Shown here piece by piece: positions 1 through 7,354 of a stretch of DNA of 13,887 nt (within the stretch, counting starts at the first letter, position 1; each line of letters opens with the position of its first letter). Position numbers and translations under genes: made by a program. Origin of the DNA: Aquirufa sp. (lineage in GTDB: Bacteria; Bacteroidota; Bacteroidia; Cytophagales; Spirosomataceae); contig JAURHT010000044.1 of the NCBI GenBank assembly GCA_030833145.1, forward strand, positions 1-13,887, in the 5' to 3' direction. The notes beneath the pieces were generated by a model, which did no database searches, was not told the origin of the DNA, and worked only from the letters and a program-made list of their open reading frames with translations.

Positions 1-762
1 ATTGAAGCAAGTTTGACCTACTAAAGCCGCTTGTTGATCGCCTAAAATTCCTGCTAACGGAACGCCACCAAGCACTCCTTTTGCTTTCGCATAAACAAGA
101 GAACTGGATTTAATCTCCGGAAGCATCGCTTTCGGGATGCTTAATACGTTCAGAATCTCGTCATCCCAGGCACAGGTTTGCAAGTCCATTAACTGGGTGC
201 GGCTCGCATTCGTCACATCCGTGATATGAATCCCGCCATCAATTCCTCCCGTCAAATGCCAGGCGATAAAGGTATCCATCGTACCGAAAAGCGCATCGCC
301 TTTCTCCGCATCTGCTCGCAATCCTTCGATGTTATTTAATAACCAGCGTAGTTTTAAACCACTGAAATAGGTAGCCAATGGAAGACCCGTTTTTGCTCTA
401 AAACGATCCATTCCGCCATCCTTCGCTAATTCGGCTAGCTCCGAACCCACTCGCGTATCTTGCCAAACAATCGCATTATAATACGCCTTGCCTGTTTTTT
501 TATTCCAAACGACGGTCGTTTCGCGCTGATTTGTGATACCCACCGCCGCTAAATCCTTCGCTGAAAGATTCGCTTTGCCGAGCGCTAAACCAATCACCTC
601 TTGGGTATTTTTCCAAATCTCGTGTGAATCGTGCTCCACCCAGCCCGCTTGAGGATAGATTTGTTGGTGCTCTTTTTGGCCTACCGAAATAATCTCTCCG
701 GCCTTATTAAATATAATGAAACGAGAACTCGTAGTTCCCTGATCGATCGATCCTACGTACAT
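1..762 (-). CDS. glpK: Glycerol kinase, N-terminal 254 residues (cut by window edge)
   Basis: This cytoplasmic enzyme transfers phosphate from ATP to glycerol, giving sn-glycerol-3-phosphate. The reading frame is open from an ATG at 762 down to base 1, so about half of a roughly 500-residue FGGY-family kinase is present and the C-terminal ATP-binding half lies outside the window. Visible marks are the phosphate-binding DQGTTSSR near residues 7-14, GITNQRET at 75-82, WQDTR at 100-104 and [10 protein letters not shown] at 241-250. R80, E81, W100, Y132 and D242 line up, at a constant offset of three, with the known E. coli glycerol-binding residues R83, E84, W103, Y135 and D245. The substrate is therefore glycerol rather than xylulose or another FGGY sugar. 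The gene starts 6 bases after the glpF stop, so the two are almost certainly co-transcribed and perhaps translationally coupled. I see no frameshift in the visible part. Confidence 0.96.
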   Translation of the reverse strand, partial: MYVGSIDQGTTSSRFIIFNKAGEIISVGQKEHQQIYPQAGWVEHDSHEIWKNTQEVIGLALGKANLSAKDLAAVGITNQRETTVVWNKKTGKAYYNAIVWQDTRVGSELAELAKDGGMDRFRAKTGLPLATYFSGLKLRWLLNNIEGLRADAEKGDALFGTMDTFIAWHLTGGIDGGIHITDVTNASRTQLMDLQTCAWDDEILNVLSIPKAMLPEIKSSSLVYAKAKGVLGGVPLAGILGDQQAALVGQTCFN

Positions 763-768
763 AGAGAA

Positions 769-1470
769 TTAGTTGAGGGTCAAAATAAAGGCACCTAAAA
801 CAGCTCCCGCCGCTGGTCCTAACACCGGAATCCAGGCATAGTCCCAGCCTGAATCTCCTTTATTGGGAATTGGTAAAATAGCGTGCATAATACGCGGTCC
901 TAAATCACGTGCCGGATTAATCGCATAACCCGTCGTTCCACCTAAACCAAGGCCGATCGCCCAAACTAAAATCCCCACCATAAAGGGCCCTAAGCCTGTT
1001 TCAATGGTAGAAAATGTACCTAAAGCGACGACGGCAAGGGCAGAAGCAAATGCTTCTGAAATAAAATTGAATGGGGTATTTTTAATTGCCGGATCGGTGC
1101 AAAATGAAGCGCGAATAGCTCCTTTGTCTTCCGTCACATCGTAATGTGGCTTATAGTGCAACCAGACTAATAATTGGCCAAGCATCGCTCCTAAAAGCTG
1201 TGCGCCGATGAAGGTAGGAAATAAGCTCCAATCCCCCGATTTTACACAACCTGCAATCGTTACGATGGGATTTAAATGAGCCCCTGAGCTCCCGAAATAA
1301 GTCGAAACATAGATGGCAATGGTTACCGCAAAGGCCCAAGCCGCCGCGATAGCTAACAAGCCAGTGCCACTTCCTTTTGTATCTTTTAATAACATATTGG
1401 CGACAACGCCATTTCCGAGGTATAATAGAGTAGCTGTTCCGGCGAGTTCGCCGATGAAAATAGATGACAT
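769..1470 (-). CDS. glpF: Glycerol uptake facilitator (aquaglyceroporin, MIP family)
   Basis: An inner-membrane channel that lets glycerol diffuse into the cell, where GlpK traps it. The 233-residue protein has the MIP fold with six hydrophobic spans and two half-helices. The first half-helix reads SGAHLNPIVTIAG (residues 62-74) and the second GYAINPARDLGP (181-192). The aspartate after the second NPA-arginine (D189) is a mark of glycerol channels rather than strict water channels. W45 and R188 match the E. coli GlpF selectivity filter (W48, R206), and Y182 stands where E. coli has F200. The first motif is NPI instead of NPA. I chose the ATG at 1470. The frame extends back to an ATG at 1542, but those extra 24 residues are basic and unlike the family's N terminus, and a -7 box lies inside the extension. 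glpK follows after 6 bases. Confidence 0.94.
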   Translation of the reverse strand: MSSIFIGELAGTATLLYLGNGVVANMLLKDTKGSGTGLLAIAAAWAFAVTIAIYVSTYFGSSGAHLNPIVTIAGCVKSGDWSLFPTFIGAQLLGAMLGQLLVWLHYKPHYDVTEDKGAIRASFCTDPAIKNTPFNFISEAFASALAVVALGTFSTIETGLGPFMVGILVWAIGLGLGGTTGYAINPARDLGPRIMHAILPIPNKGDSGWDYAWIPVLGPAAGAVLGAFILTLN

Positions 1471-1496
1471 AGGTTGAGGTTGTTCTTTTGGTTTTC

Positions 1497-1504
1497 CAAA
1501 ACTA
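1497..1504 (-). promoter_or_regulatory. Candidate -7 box of the glpF-glpK promoter
   Basis: On the minus strand the sequence reads TAGTTTTG, an exact fit to the Bacteroidota -7 consensus TAnnTTTG, 26 bases upstream of the chosen glpF ATG. No TTG is present at the usual -33 distance. The box lies inside the longer version of the frame, which supports the shorter glpF start. Such boxes occur by chance in AT-rich DNA, so position is the main support. Confidence 0.5.
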
Positions 1505-1527
1505 TAAAATCTTCTCAATAAAAAAAT

Positions 1528-1535
1528 TATCTTTG
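1528..1535 (+). promoter_or_regulatory. Candidate -7 box of the ruvB promoter
   Basis: TATCTTTG matches TAnnTTTG exactly and ends 22 bases before the ruvB ATG, which would give a leader of only about 15 bases. No convincing -33 TTG is present. It stands back to back with the glpF box in the 87-base divergent gap and probably drives ruvB together with the following peptidase gene. Confidence 0.5.
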
Positions 1536-1557
1536 ATTTCAATTTGACAATTCAACG

Positions 1558-2583
1558 ATGCGTGAAGATTATTTAACCGGGGATGCGGAATCGCTGAACC
1601 CACAAGAAAAGGAGTTTGACAAAGCCTTGCGCCCCTTAAGTTTTGAGGATTTTTCTGGCCAAGGGAAGATTGTTGATAACCTACAAATCTTTGTGGGAGC
1701 TGCGAAAGCGCGCGAGGAAGCATTGGATCACGTTTTATTGCACGGGCCTCCAGGTTTAGGAAAGACCACCTTGTCGCACATTATTGCAAATGAGTTAGGG
1801 TCTTCTTTAAAGATATCCTCTGGCCCGGTTCTCGATAAACCCTCTGATTTAGCCGGTTTGCTAACGAATTTGCAACCCTACGACGTTTTATTTATTGATG
1901 AAATTCACCGCTTGAATCCCATCGTGGAGGAATATCTGTATTCCGCAATGGAGGATTACAAGATCGATATTATGTTGGATTCGGGTCCGAATGCGCGTAG
2001 CATTCAGATCGGTTTGAATCCATTTACCTTGATTGGAGCGACGACGCGTGCGGGTTTATTGACCTCGCCATTACGCGCGCGTTTTGGGATTAATGCCCGT
2101 TTAGAATATTATGACGCCGCTTTATTGACCAAAATCGTGAAGCGTTCTGCCTCCATTTTGGACATGCCTATTGATGAATCAGGGGCCTATGAAATTGCGA
2201 GACGCAGCCGTGGTACACCGCGTATTGCGAATAATTTACTACGCCGCACGCGTGATTTCGCCCAAATGAAAGGCAACGGATCCATCGATGTGAAGATCGC
2301 TGAGATTGCCTTGAACGCCTTGGATGTAGACCAAAATGGCCTAGACGAGATGGATAACCGCATCCTCTTGACGATCATCGAGAAATTCAAAGGAGGCCCC
2401 GTGGGCCTAACGACGATTGCCACTGCCTGCGGTGAGGAGGCAGAAACCATAGAAGAAGTTTACGAACCATTTTTAATACAAGAAGGATTCTTGAAGCGCA
2501 CCTCGCGCGGACGGGAGGCCACGGAAAAAGCCTACCGCCACGTGGGAATTACCCCTAAAGCGCAGACGGGAACTCTCTTTTAA
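1558..2583 (+). CDS. ruvB: Holliday junction branch migration ATPase RuvB
   Basis: RuvB is the hexameric AAA+ motor that, with RuvA and RuvC, drives branch migration and resolution of Holliday junctions in recombinational repair. The 341-residue protein is the usual family length. In order it shows Walker [10 protein letters not shown] (residues 63-71), Walker B LFIDEIH (111-117), sensor 1 GATTR (160-164), the arginine finger in SPLRARFG (R173), sensor 2 GTPRIAN (219-225), and the C-terminal winged-helix region with the conserved [13 protein letters not shown] stretch (310-322). All catalytic residues are present. ruvA and ruvC are not in the window, which is common because the genes are often dispersed in Bacteroidota. 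The ATG at 1558 gives the normal N terminus and follows a -7 box. The peptidase gene begins 9 bases after the stop, so the two probably share a transcript. Confidence 0.97.
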   Translation: MREDYLTGDAESLNPQEKEFDKALRPLSFEDFSGQGKIVDNLQIFVGAAKAREEALDHVLLHGPPGLGKTTLSHIIANELGSSLKISSGPVLDKPSDLAGLLTNLQPYDVLFIDEIHRLNPIVEEYLYSAMEDYKIDIMLDSGPNARSIQIGLNPFTLIGATTRAGLLTSPLRARFGINARLEYYDAALLTKIVKRSASILDMPIDESGAYEIARRSRGTPRIANNLLRRTRDFAQMKGNGSIDVKIAEIALNALDVDQNGLDEMDNRILLTIIEKFKGGPVGLTTIATACGEEAETIEEVYEPFLIQEGFLKRTSRGREATEKAYRHVGITPKAQTGTLF

Positions 2584-2592
2584 TCTACACCT

Positions 2593-4695
2593 ATGTCAAC
2601 AAGAAAAATGTTCATCGCAGGAATGATGTTTATTTCTGCTAGTGCTTTGGCCCAAATGAAATACCCTCAAACGAAGAAAATCGATCACGTCGATAACTAC
2701 CATGGAATGCACGTGGCGGATCCTTACCGCTGGCTAGAAGATGATAATAGTGAGGAAACGAAGGCTTGGGTGAAGGCGCAAAACGAAGTAAGCTTCGGTT
2801 ATTTAAACCAAATCCCCTTGCGCGATGAGTTCAAAAAGCGTATCGAAGCACTCAGCAATTATGAGAAAATCTCTGCGCCATCCCGCAAAGGTGAATGGTA
2901 TTATTTCTATAAAAACAGCGGCTTGCAAAACCAATCGGTCTTGTATCGCCAAAAAGGGCTGAATGGAAAACCAGAGTTAGTTATCGACCCGAACACCTTA
3001 TCTAAAGAAGGAACGACTCGATTGACTGTTTTTTCTTTAGATAAAACAGGTAAATATGCCTGCGTAGGATTAAGCTTAAGCGGCAGCGACTGGCAAACCT
3101 ATTATGTTCGAGACATGGAAACCGGTAAAAATTTGGCAGACGAATTGAGCTGGGTAAAAGTGAGCGGCGTGGCTTGGAAAGGCAATGGATTCTACTATTC
3201 CCGTTATCCAGAACCAGGCAAAGGAAAAGAATTAAGTACGAAAAATGAGAACCACCAAGTGTGGTTTCACACGGTAGGCACTCCGCAATCCCAAGATCAA
3301 TTGATTTACGAGGATCCTAAAAACCCGCAACGCTTTCACACCGTGAGCACTTCGGACGATGAGCGTTTTGCGTTCTTGACGATTTCGGATCGCGGGAAAG
3401 GTCTGGATGGAAACGCACTTTGGATTATGGATGCGGCTAAAAAGGAAACGAAATTCAAACCGATCGTGGCTGAACCAGGTAAATATGATTTCAGCATCGT
3501 AGACAATGATGGAGATATCTTGATTTTAGAGACGAATGAAGGTGCACCCAATAAGAAAATTGTTCGTGTAGATCCGGCGCATCCTGAAAAAGCGAATTGG
3601 AAAACCATCGTAGCTGAAAAGCCAGAGCCTTTGCAAGGAGTCAATACGGTGGGTAAACGCTTGTTTTTGAACTATTCAAAAGATGTCACATCGCGCGTAA
3701 ATAGCTACGATTATAACGGAAAAGAATTAGGTTCAGTTAGTTTGCCAGGCCTAGGAAATGCGGGTGGTTTTGGCGGAGAGAAAGAAGATAAATTCACCTT
3801 CTATACCTATTCTTCCTTCAATTTCCCTCCTACGATATACCGCTATGATTTAGCGACAAATACGTCGACCGTTTTCCAAAAGCCCAATCTGGCCTTCGAT
3901 CCCACGGATTATACCGTCGTTCAGAAGTTCTATCCTTCGAAAGACGGCACCCAAGTTCCTATGTTTATCGTGAGTAAAAAGGGAATTCAATTGAATGGTA
4001 AAAATCCAACCATCTTGTACGGTTACGGTGGATTTAACATCAGTTCGACTCCAGCCTTTTCTGCTAGCCTAATTCCTTGGTTAGAAAAAGGAGGCATTTA
4101 TGTAGTGGCGAATTTACGAGGCGGAAGTGAGTATGGAGAGAAATGGCACGAAGCAGGTATGAAATTGAAGAAGCAGAATGTGTTTGACGATTTTATTGCA
4201 GGGGCTGAATATTTGATTCGCGAGAAATATACATCGCCAGCGTATTTAGCAGCTTCTGGTCGTTCCAATGGCGGATTATTAGTAGGTGCTGCGATTAACC
4301 AACGTCCAGATTTGTTCGCGGCAGCCTTGCCAGGAGTGGGAGTAATGGATATGCTACGTTTCCAAAAATTCACCATTGGTTGGAACTGGGTCGCGGATTA
4401 CGGCAGCAGTGATAATCCGGAGGAATTCAAAGCATTGTATGCCTATTCACCTTTACACAATATTAAGGCGATGAATTACCCCGCTACGATGGTCTTTACC
4501 TCAGATCACGATGACCGCGTGGTTCCGGCTCACTCCTTTAAATATGCGGCTACTCTTCAAGAGAAGAATACCGCTGCAAAACCAATGATTATTCGAATCG
4601 ATACAAACAGCGGACACGGTTCATCGAACACCGCGAAGTTGATTGAACTGACGGCTGATTCCTATGCCTTTGTTCTTTACAACATGGGGAAATAA
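2593..4695 (+). CDS. Secreted prolyl oligopeptidase family serine peptidase (S9A)
   Basis: A serine peptidase of family S9A, which cuts short peptides after proline. Residues 1-20 form a Sec signal peptide ending in SALA before Q21, so the enzyme is expected in the periplasm or beyond. The N-terminal part carries the family's YPQTKK...DPYRWLED opening (24-51). A beta-propeller that gates the active site should span roughly residues 80-430, followed by the alpha/beta hydrolase domain. The catalytic triad is visible: S558 in GRSNGG, D640 in DHDDRVVP and H675 in NSGHGSS. R642, which corresponds to the substrate-binding R643 of porcine prolyl oligopeptidase, is also present. The length of 700 matches the family. 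It lies 9 bases after ruvB with no functional link that I can see. A strong terminator follows the stop. The exact substrate is not determinable here. Confidence 0.95.
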   Translation: MSTRKMFIAGMMFISASALAQMKYPQTKKIDHVDNYHGMHVADPYRWLEDDNSEETKAWVKAQNEVSFGYLNQIPLRDEFKKRIEALSNYEKISAPSRKGEWYYFYKNSGLQNQSVLYRQKGLNGKPELVIDPNTLSKEGTTRLTVFSLDKTGKYACVGLSLSGSDWQTYYVRDMETGKNLADELSWVKVSGVAWKGNGFYYSRYPEPGKGKELSTKNENHQVWFHTVGTPQSQDQLIYEDPKNPQRFHTVSTSDDERFAFLTISDRGKGLDGNALWIMDAAKKETKFKPIVAEPGKYDFSIVDNDGDILILETNEGAPNKKIVRVDPAHPEKANWKTIVAEKPEPLQGVNTVGKRLFLNYSKDVTSRVNSYDYNGKELGSVSLPGLGNAGGFGGEKEDKFTFYTYSSFNFPPTIYRYDLATNTSTVFQKPNLAFDPTDYTVVQKFYPSKDGTQVPMFIVSKKGIQLNGKNPTILYGYGGFNISSTPAFSASLIPWLEKGGIYVVANLRGGSEYGEKWHEAGMKLKKQNVFDDFIAGAEYLIREKYTSPAYLAASGRSNGGLLVGAAINQRPDLFAAALPGVGVMDMLRFQKFTIGWNWVADYGSSDNPEEFKALYAYSPLHNIKAMNYPATMVFTSDHDDRVVPAHSFKYAATLQEKNTAAKPMIIRIDTNSGHGSSNTAKLIELTADSYAFVLYNMGK

Positions 4696-4698
4696 TAA

Positions 4699-4730
4699 AA
4701 AAAGCCTGGAAATAAATCTCCAGGCTTTTT
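4699..4730. terminator. Bidirectional intrinsic terminator between converging genes
   Basis: The stem GCCTGGA (4704-4710) pairs with TCCAGGC (4719-4725) around an 8-base loop. It is flanked by an A run (4699-4703) and a T run (4726-4730) that pair with each other and supply the U tract on either strand. It closes the ruvB-peptidase transcript on the plus strand and the secreted-protein gene (stop at 4752) on the minus strand. Confidence 0.9.
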
Positions 4731-4751
4731 CATTCTCAAACCTTAAGCGGA

Positions 4752-5546
4752 TTATTTTACTTCTACTCTTCTAACAGCGCCATCATTTCCTTGCGTTACG
4801 CGTAAGAAATAAACGCCTGCAGCGGCTTTCTTCAAGTCAATTTGACCCAGGTAATCGCCTTGGAAATCTTTCACCGTTTCAGAAGCGATTTCTTTTCCAT
4901 TGACATCGGAAACGGCAATCGTTACATTTCCTTTCGTAGTTGCTGTAAAACGGACGTTGATCTTTCCATTAAACGGTTGATTTTGTTTACCTGAAAGGCC
5001 TTGAATGGTTTTAGAACCTTTTTCTTGCGCCCATTTTTGTAGTTTTTTCAAGCCTTTTTTGGGACCACCCATAGGACCATCCAATTGAATATTGAATTCT
5101 TTTTCTAAGCCCTCAGGACCACCTTCCCCGCGGAAGATCATAACGTTTGCATCACCTGCATGTGCACCTGGAGCTGAAGGAGCCATAGCCATTCCTGGTC
5201 CGCCACGGCGAATAATGACACGCTTGTCTGCACCACCTTCAGCACCACCCTCGATTTTTTCGATGATGACATTACCCGGCTGGTCTGACATACGGGAGTG
5301 AGATTTGTTTACGTCTACGCGAACAATTTTTTTCTTCCCGCCAGAAGCGGTTACGTTGATGTCTAGCGAATCGCTTAATTTTTTAAGTTCAGCATCTGCC
5401 TGATCTAGGTCGCTGAATTTTTTCTCGATGATGCGTTCTTTACCGTTCTCGTTGATAACGATTTTTACGGTTGCTTCTTTTTTCTCTTGTGCGAAAGCAG
5501 TTGTAGAAATACAAGCAGCTAAGGCAGTGATGAATAGGTATTTCAT
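4752..5546 (-). CDS. Secreted protein of unknown function with T9SS-type C-terminal sorting domain
   Basis: I do not recognise the main body of this 264-residue protein. Residues 1-19 are a Sec signal peptide ending TTAFA before Q20. Residues 25-110 are charged and probably beta-rich. Residues 99-165 form a low-complexity Gly/Pro/Ala-rich stretch (GGPGMAMAPSAPGAHAG and similar). Residues from about 191 to the end resemble the type A sorting domain of type IX secretion substrates: a GKINVRFT strand, DVNGKEI, then AAAGVYFLRV and the basic tail VRRVEVK. In that family the tail is removed during export to the cell surface. LAAC at 9-12 is a weak lipobox, so a lipoprotein is a less likely alternative. 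The gene diverges from a two-component system across 122 bases with a putative shared operator, which suggests it is a target of, or an accessory to, that system. This is inference. Confidence 0.72.
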   Translation of the reverse strand: MKYLFITALAACISTTAFAQEKKEATVKIVINENGKERIIEKKFSDLDQADAELKKLSDSLDINVTASGGKKKIVRVDVNKSHSRMSDQPGNVIIEKIEGGAEGGADKRVIIRRGGPGMAMAPSAPGAHAGDANVMIFRGEGGPEGLEKEFNIQLDGPMGGPKKGLKKLQKWAQEKGSKTIQGLSGKQNQPFNGKINVRFTATTKGNVTIAVSDVNGKEIASETVKDFQGDYLGQIDLKKAAAGVYFLRVTQGNDGAVRRVEVK

Positions 5547-5569
5547 AAATTTTGGTTTTTGATCCGGTG

Positions 5570-5577
5570 CAAACTTA
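5570..5577 (-). promoter_or_regulatory. Candidate -7 box for the secreted-protein gene
   Basis: The minus strand reads TAAGTTTG, an exact TAnnTTTG match, 23 bases upstream of the ATG at 5546. There is no -33 TTG at the usual distance. The TGTTAA repeats lie just upstream of it, where an activator could substitute for the missing element. Confidence 0.52.
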
Positions 5578-5588
5578 CGAAAAGCGTC

Positions 5589-5615
5589 TGTTTACTAAAT
5601 GTTAAAGAGTGTTAA
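5589..5615. promoter_or_regulatory. Phased direct repeats, candidate OmpR/PhoB-type response regulator operator
   Basis: Three similar hexamers, TGTTTA (5589-5594), TGTTAA (5600-5605) and TGTTAA (5610-5615), start 11 and 10 bases apart, about one helical turn each. OmpR/PhoB-family regulators typically bind tandem direct repeats with this phasing (PhoB and CpxR boxes are examples). The repeats lie between the two divergent -7 boxes, roughly -25 to -52 from the leftward start and -40 to -67 from the rightward start. Assignment to the adjacent regulator is inference. Confidence 0.42.
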
Positions 5616-5642
5616 TGTGATGAGCGGCTGCTATTTATCCCT

Positions 5643-5650
5643 TACATTTG
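5643..5650 (+). promoter_or_regulatory. Candidate -7 box for the histidine kinase-response regulator operon
   Basis: TACATTTG matches TAnnTTTG exactly and ends 18 bases before the kinase ATG at 5669. An in-frame TTG at 5648 falls inside this box and so is unlikely to be a translation start. No -33 TTG is visible. The TGTTAA repeats sit about 28 bases upstream. Confidence 0.55.
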
Positions 5651-5668
5651 CAAAGAATTTTTTACCTT

Positions 5669-7354
5669 ATGTCAAAACGTAAAATACGCTTATTGATTGC
5701 TTTGATGTCGTTTGCCCTCTTAGGATTAATTGGGTTTCAGGCGTATTGGTTGCGTTTTATGTTAGAGACGAAACGTGAGAATTTTGCCAAAGACGTACGC
5801 AACAGTCTCGAACAGGTAGTTAGAAAACTAGAGAAGCAGGAGCTTGTTGTATTATCTGAACGTCAAAAGAAATTTGAAAGTATTGCCAGTGTTCCTAAAC
5901 CTAAGAAAAAGCCGGTTCCTGTTTATGCAGAGCCAGCTTATCAAGAGGAACATCCTATTTTAACACCTCCACGGCAAGATGTGATTTTCGTGCGCAAATC
6001 ATTTATGCTTCCTAACGGTCAACTGGCCGAGGTGACAGAAGAATATACCGTAGACGAAGATCCAGAGGAAATGCGTCAACGAATGCAAGTCGAAAAGGAG
6101 ATGAATCGAATGCTCAAGAGAGAGCAACAAAAACTGATTAAGAAGATGCGTCGTCGTTCGAATCGTGTCATTCAAAATCTCGGAGATCGACAGGCTCAGA
6201 TACAGGCTAAATTAGTTGAAGAGAAATCGGAGCGCCAAGATTTGGAGAAGGTATTACAGAAAACACAGTTAGCTAAAGAGGTATTTTCAGACTTCTTATT
6301 TAAAGATAGACCCATTCTTCAACGTATTCAACCTGGATATCTAGATAGTTTGATTCGAAAAGAATTAACAGATAAGGGAGTGACTTTGTCTTATTCTTTT
6401 GGGATACAAACGACACCTACTACCTGGGTTTATACCTCTTCACCTGAAATAGTTTCGCAAAATGCGGTATTCTCTGCGGCTCTTTTTCCAAATGATTTAC
6501 ACCCATCTCAGGACTTATTAAAAATCTATTTTCCTGAGAGCTCATCCTATATTTGGCAAACAATGGGCCTTAGTTTAGCAGGTTCAGGCTTGTTATTACT
6601 AGTGATGATTGGCTGTTTCTATTTTGCGGTGTTGACGATTCTACGCCAAAAGAAACTAGCCTTAGTAAAGAATGACTTCATTAATAACATGACTCACGAG
6701 TTTAAAACGCCTATTACCTCCATTTCATTAGCCACGCAGTTATTGCAAGAGGAGTTGAAACCGGGCAAAAATGACTCGATTCTCAGATATTTAGGCATTA
6801 TTAAAGATGAGAATACCCGATTAGGTCAGCAAGTGGAGCGTGTTTTGCAGACTGCTCAGATGGAGAAAGAGGAAATTACCTTGAAACGGAAAAAAGTAGA
6901 TATAGCTGCCTTGATTCAACAAGTTGCCGAGATAAATGGTCCTTTAGTTGAGTCAGTGAACGGGTCCATTAAGCTACAGTTGAATGAGCTGCCAGCAACC
7001 ATGGAATTAGATGAGGTACATATTTCTAATGTGTTGAATAATCTGATCGATAATGCGGTGAAATATAGTCCTTCAAACCCGAACGTTGAAATCGCCGCGC
7101 AACCACAGGATCAAGGCCTTTTAATTGCTGTGAAAGACCAAGGGATGGGTATGCCGAAAGAAGCATTATCTTCAATTTTTGATGCCTTTTACCGTGTACC
7201 TACTGGAAACGTACATAACGTCAAAGGTTTCGGTTTAGGTCTTAGCTACGTGAAGAAGATCGTCGAAGCCCACGAAGGAAAAGTGAACGTAAAAAGTAAA
7301 TTAGGAGAAGGAAGTACATTTGAAATTTATTTGCCCTATGTCAAAGACGCCTGA
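5669..7354 (+). CDS. Membrane sensor histidine kinase
   Basis: The sensor of a two-component system: it autophosphorylates on histidine and passes the phosphate to the downstream regulator. The 561-residue protein has transmembrane spans near residues 5-26 and 296-324. They enclose a sensor region of about 270 residues, probably periplasmic, that is rich in charged residues and likely coiled coil around 125-205. The HisKA motif NNMTHEFKTPITS puts the phospho-acceptor at H343. The ATPase domain has the N box (NVLNNLIDNAVKYSP, from 454), G1 DQGMGMP (490-496), F box F504 and G2 GFGLGL (520-525). There is no PAS domain and no clear HAMP domain; TM2 runs almost directly into HisKA. The signal is unknown and I recognise no named sensor domain. 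ATG 5669 is preferred to the in-frame TTG at 5648, which lies in the promoter. The stop overlaps the regulator start by 17 bases. Confidence 0.93.
   Translation: MSKRKIRLLIALMSFALLGLIGFQAYWLRFMLETKRENFAKDVRNSLEQVVRKLEKQELVVLSERQKKFESIASVPKPKKKPVPVYAEPAYQEEHPILTPPRQDVIFVRKSFMLPNGQLAEVTEEYTVDEDPEEMRQRMQVEKEMNRMLKREQQKLIKKMRRRSNRVIQNLGDRQAQIQAKLVEEKSERQDLEKVLQKTQLAKEVFSDFLFKDRPILQRIQPGYLDSLIRKELTDKGVTLSYSFGIQTTPTTWVYTSSPEIVSQNAVFSAALFPNDLHPSQDLLKIYFPESSSYIWQTMGLSLAGSGLLLLVMIGCFYFAVLTILRQKKLALVKNDFINNMTHEFKTPITSISLATQLLQEELKPGKNDSILRYLGIIKDENTRLGQQVERVLQTAQMEKEEITLKRKKVDIAALIQQVAEINGPLVESVNGSIKLQLNELPATMELDEVHISNVLNNLIDNAVKYSPSNPNVEIAAQPQDQGLLIAVKDQGMGMPKEALSSIFDAFYRVPTGNVHNVKGFGLGLSYVKKIVEAHEGKVNVKSKLGEGSTFEIYLPYVKDA

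Noticed and set aside
1471..1542. N-terminal extension of GlpF by 24 residues from an upstream ATG
   Set aside because: The extra residues are basic and unlike the family's N terminus, and a -7 box for this strand lies inside them, so the ATG at 1470 is preferred.
5511..5522. Lipobox LAAC making the secreted 264-residue protein a lipoprotein
   Set aside because: The hydrophobic stretch before the cysteine is short, a good signal peptidase I site (AFA before Q20) follows, and a T9SS-like tail fits a soluble secreted protein better. Not excluded.
5648..5668. TTG start adding 7 residues to the histidine kinase
   Set aside because: The TTG is the end of an exact TAnnTTTG promoter box, so it would be upstream of the transcript; the ATG at 5669 gives a normal N terminus with the membrane span in place.
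7320..7337. TTG start adding 6 residues to the response regulator
   Set aside because: It lies deep in the kinase gene, and the ATG at 7338 already gives a standard receiver-domain start with the usual short overlap.
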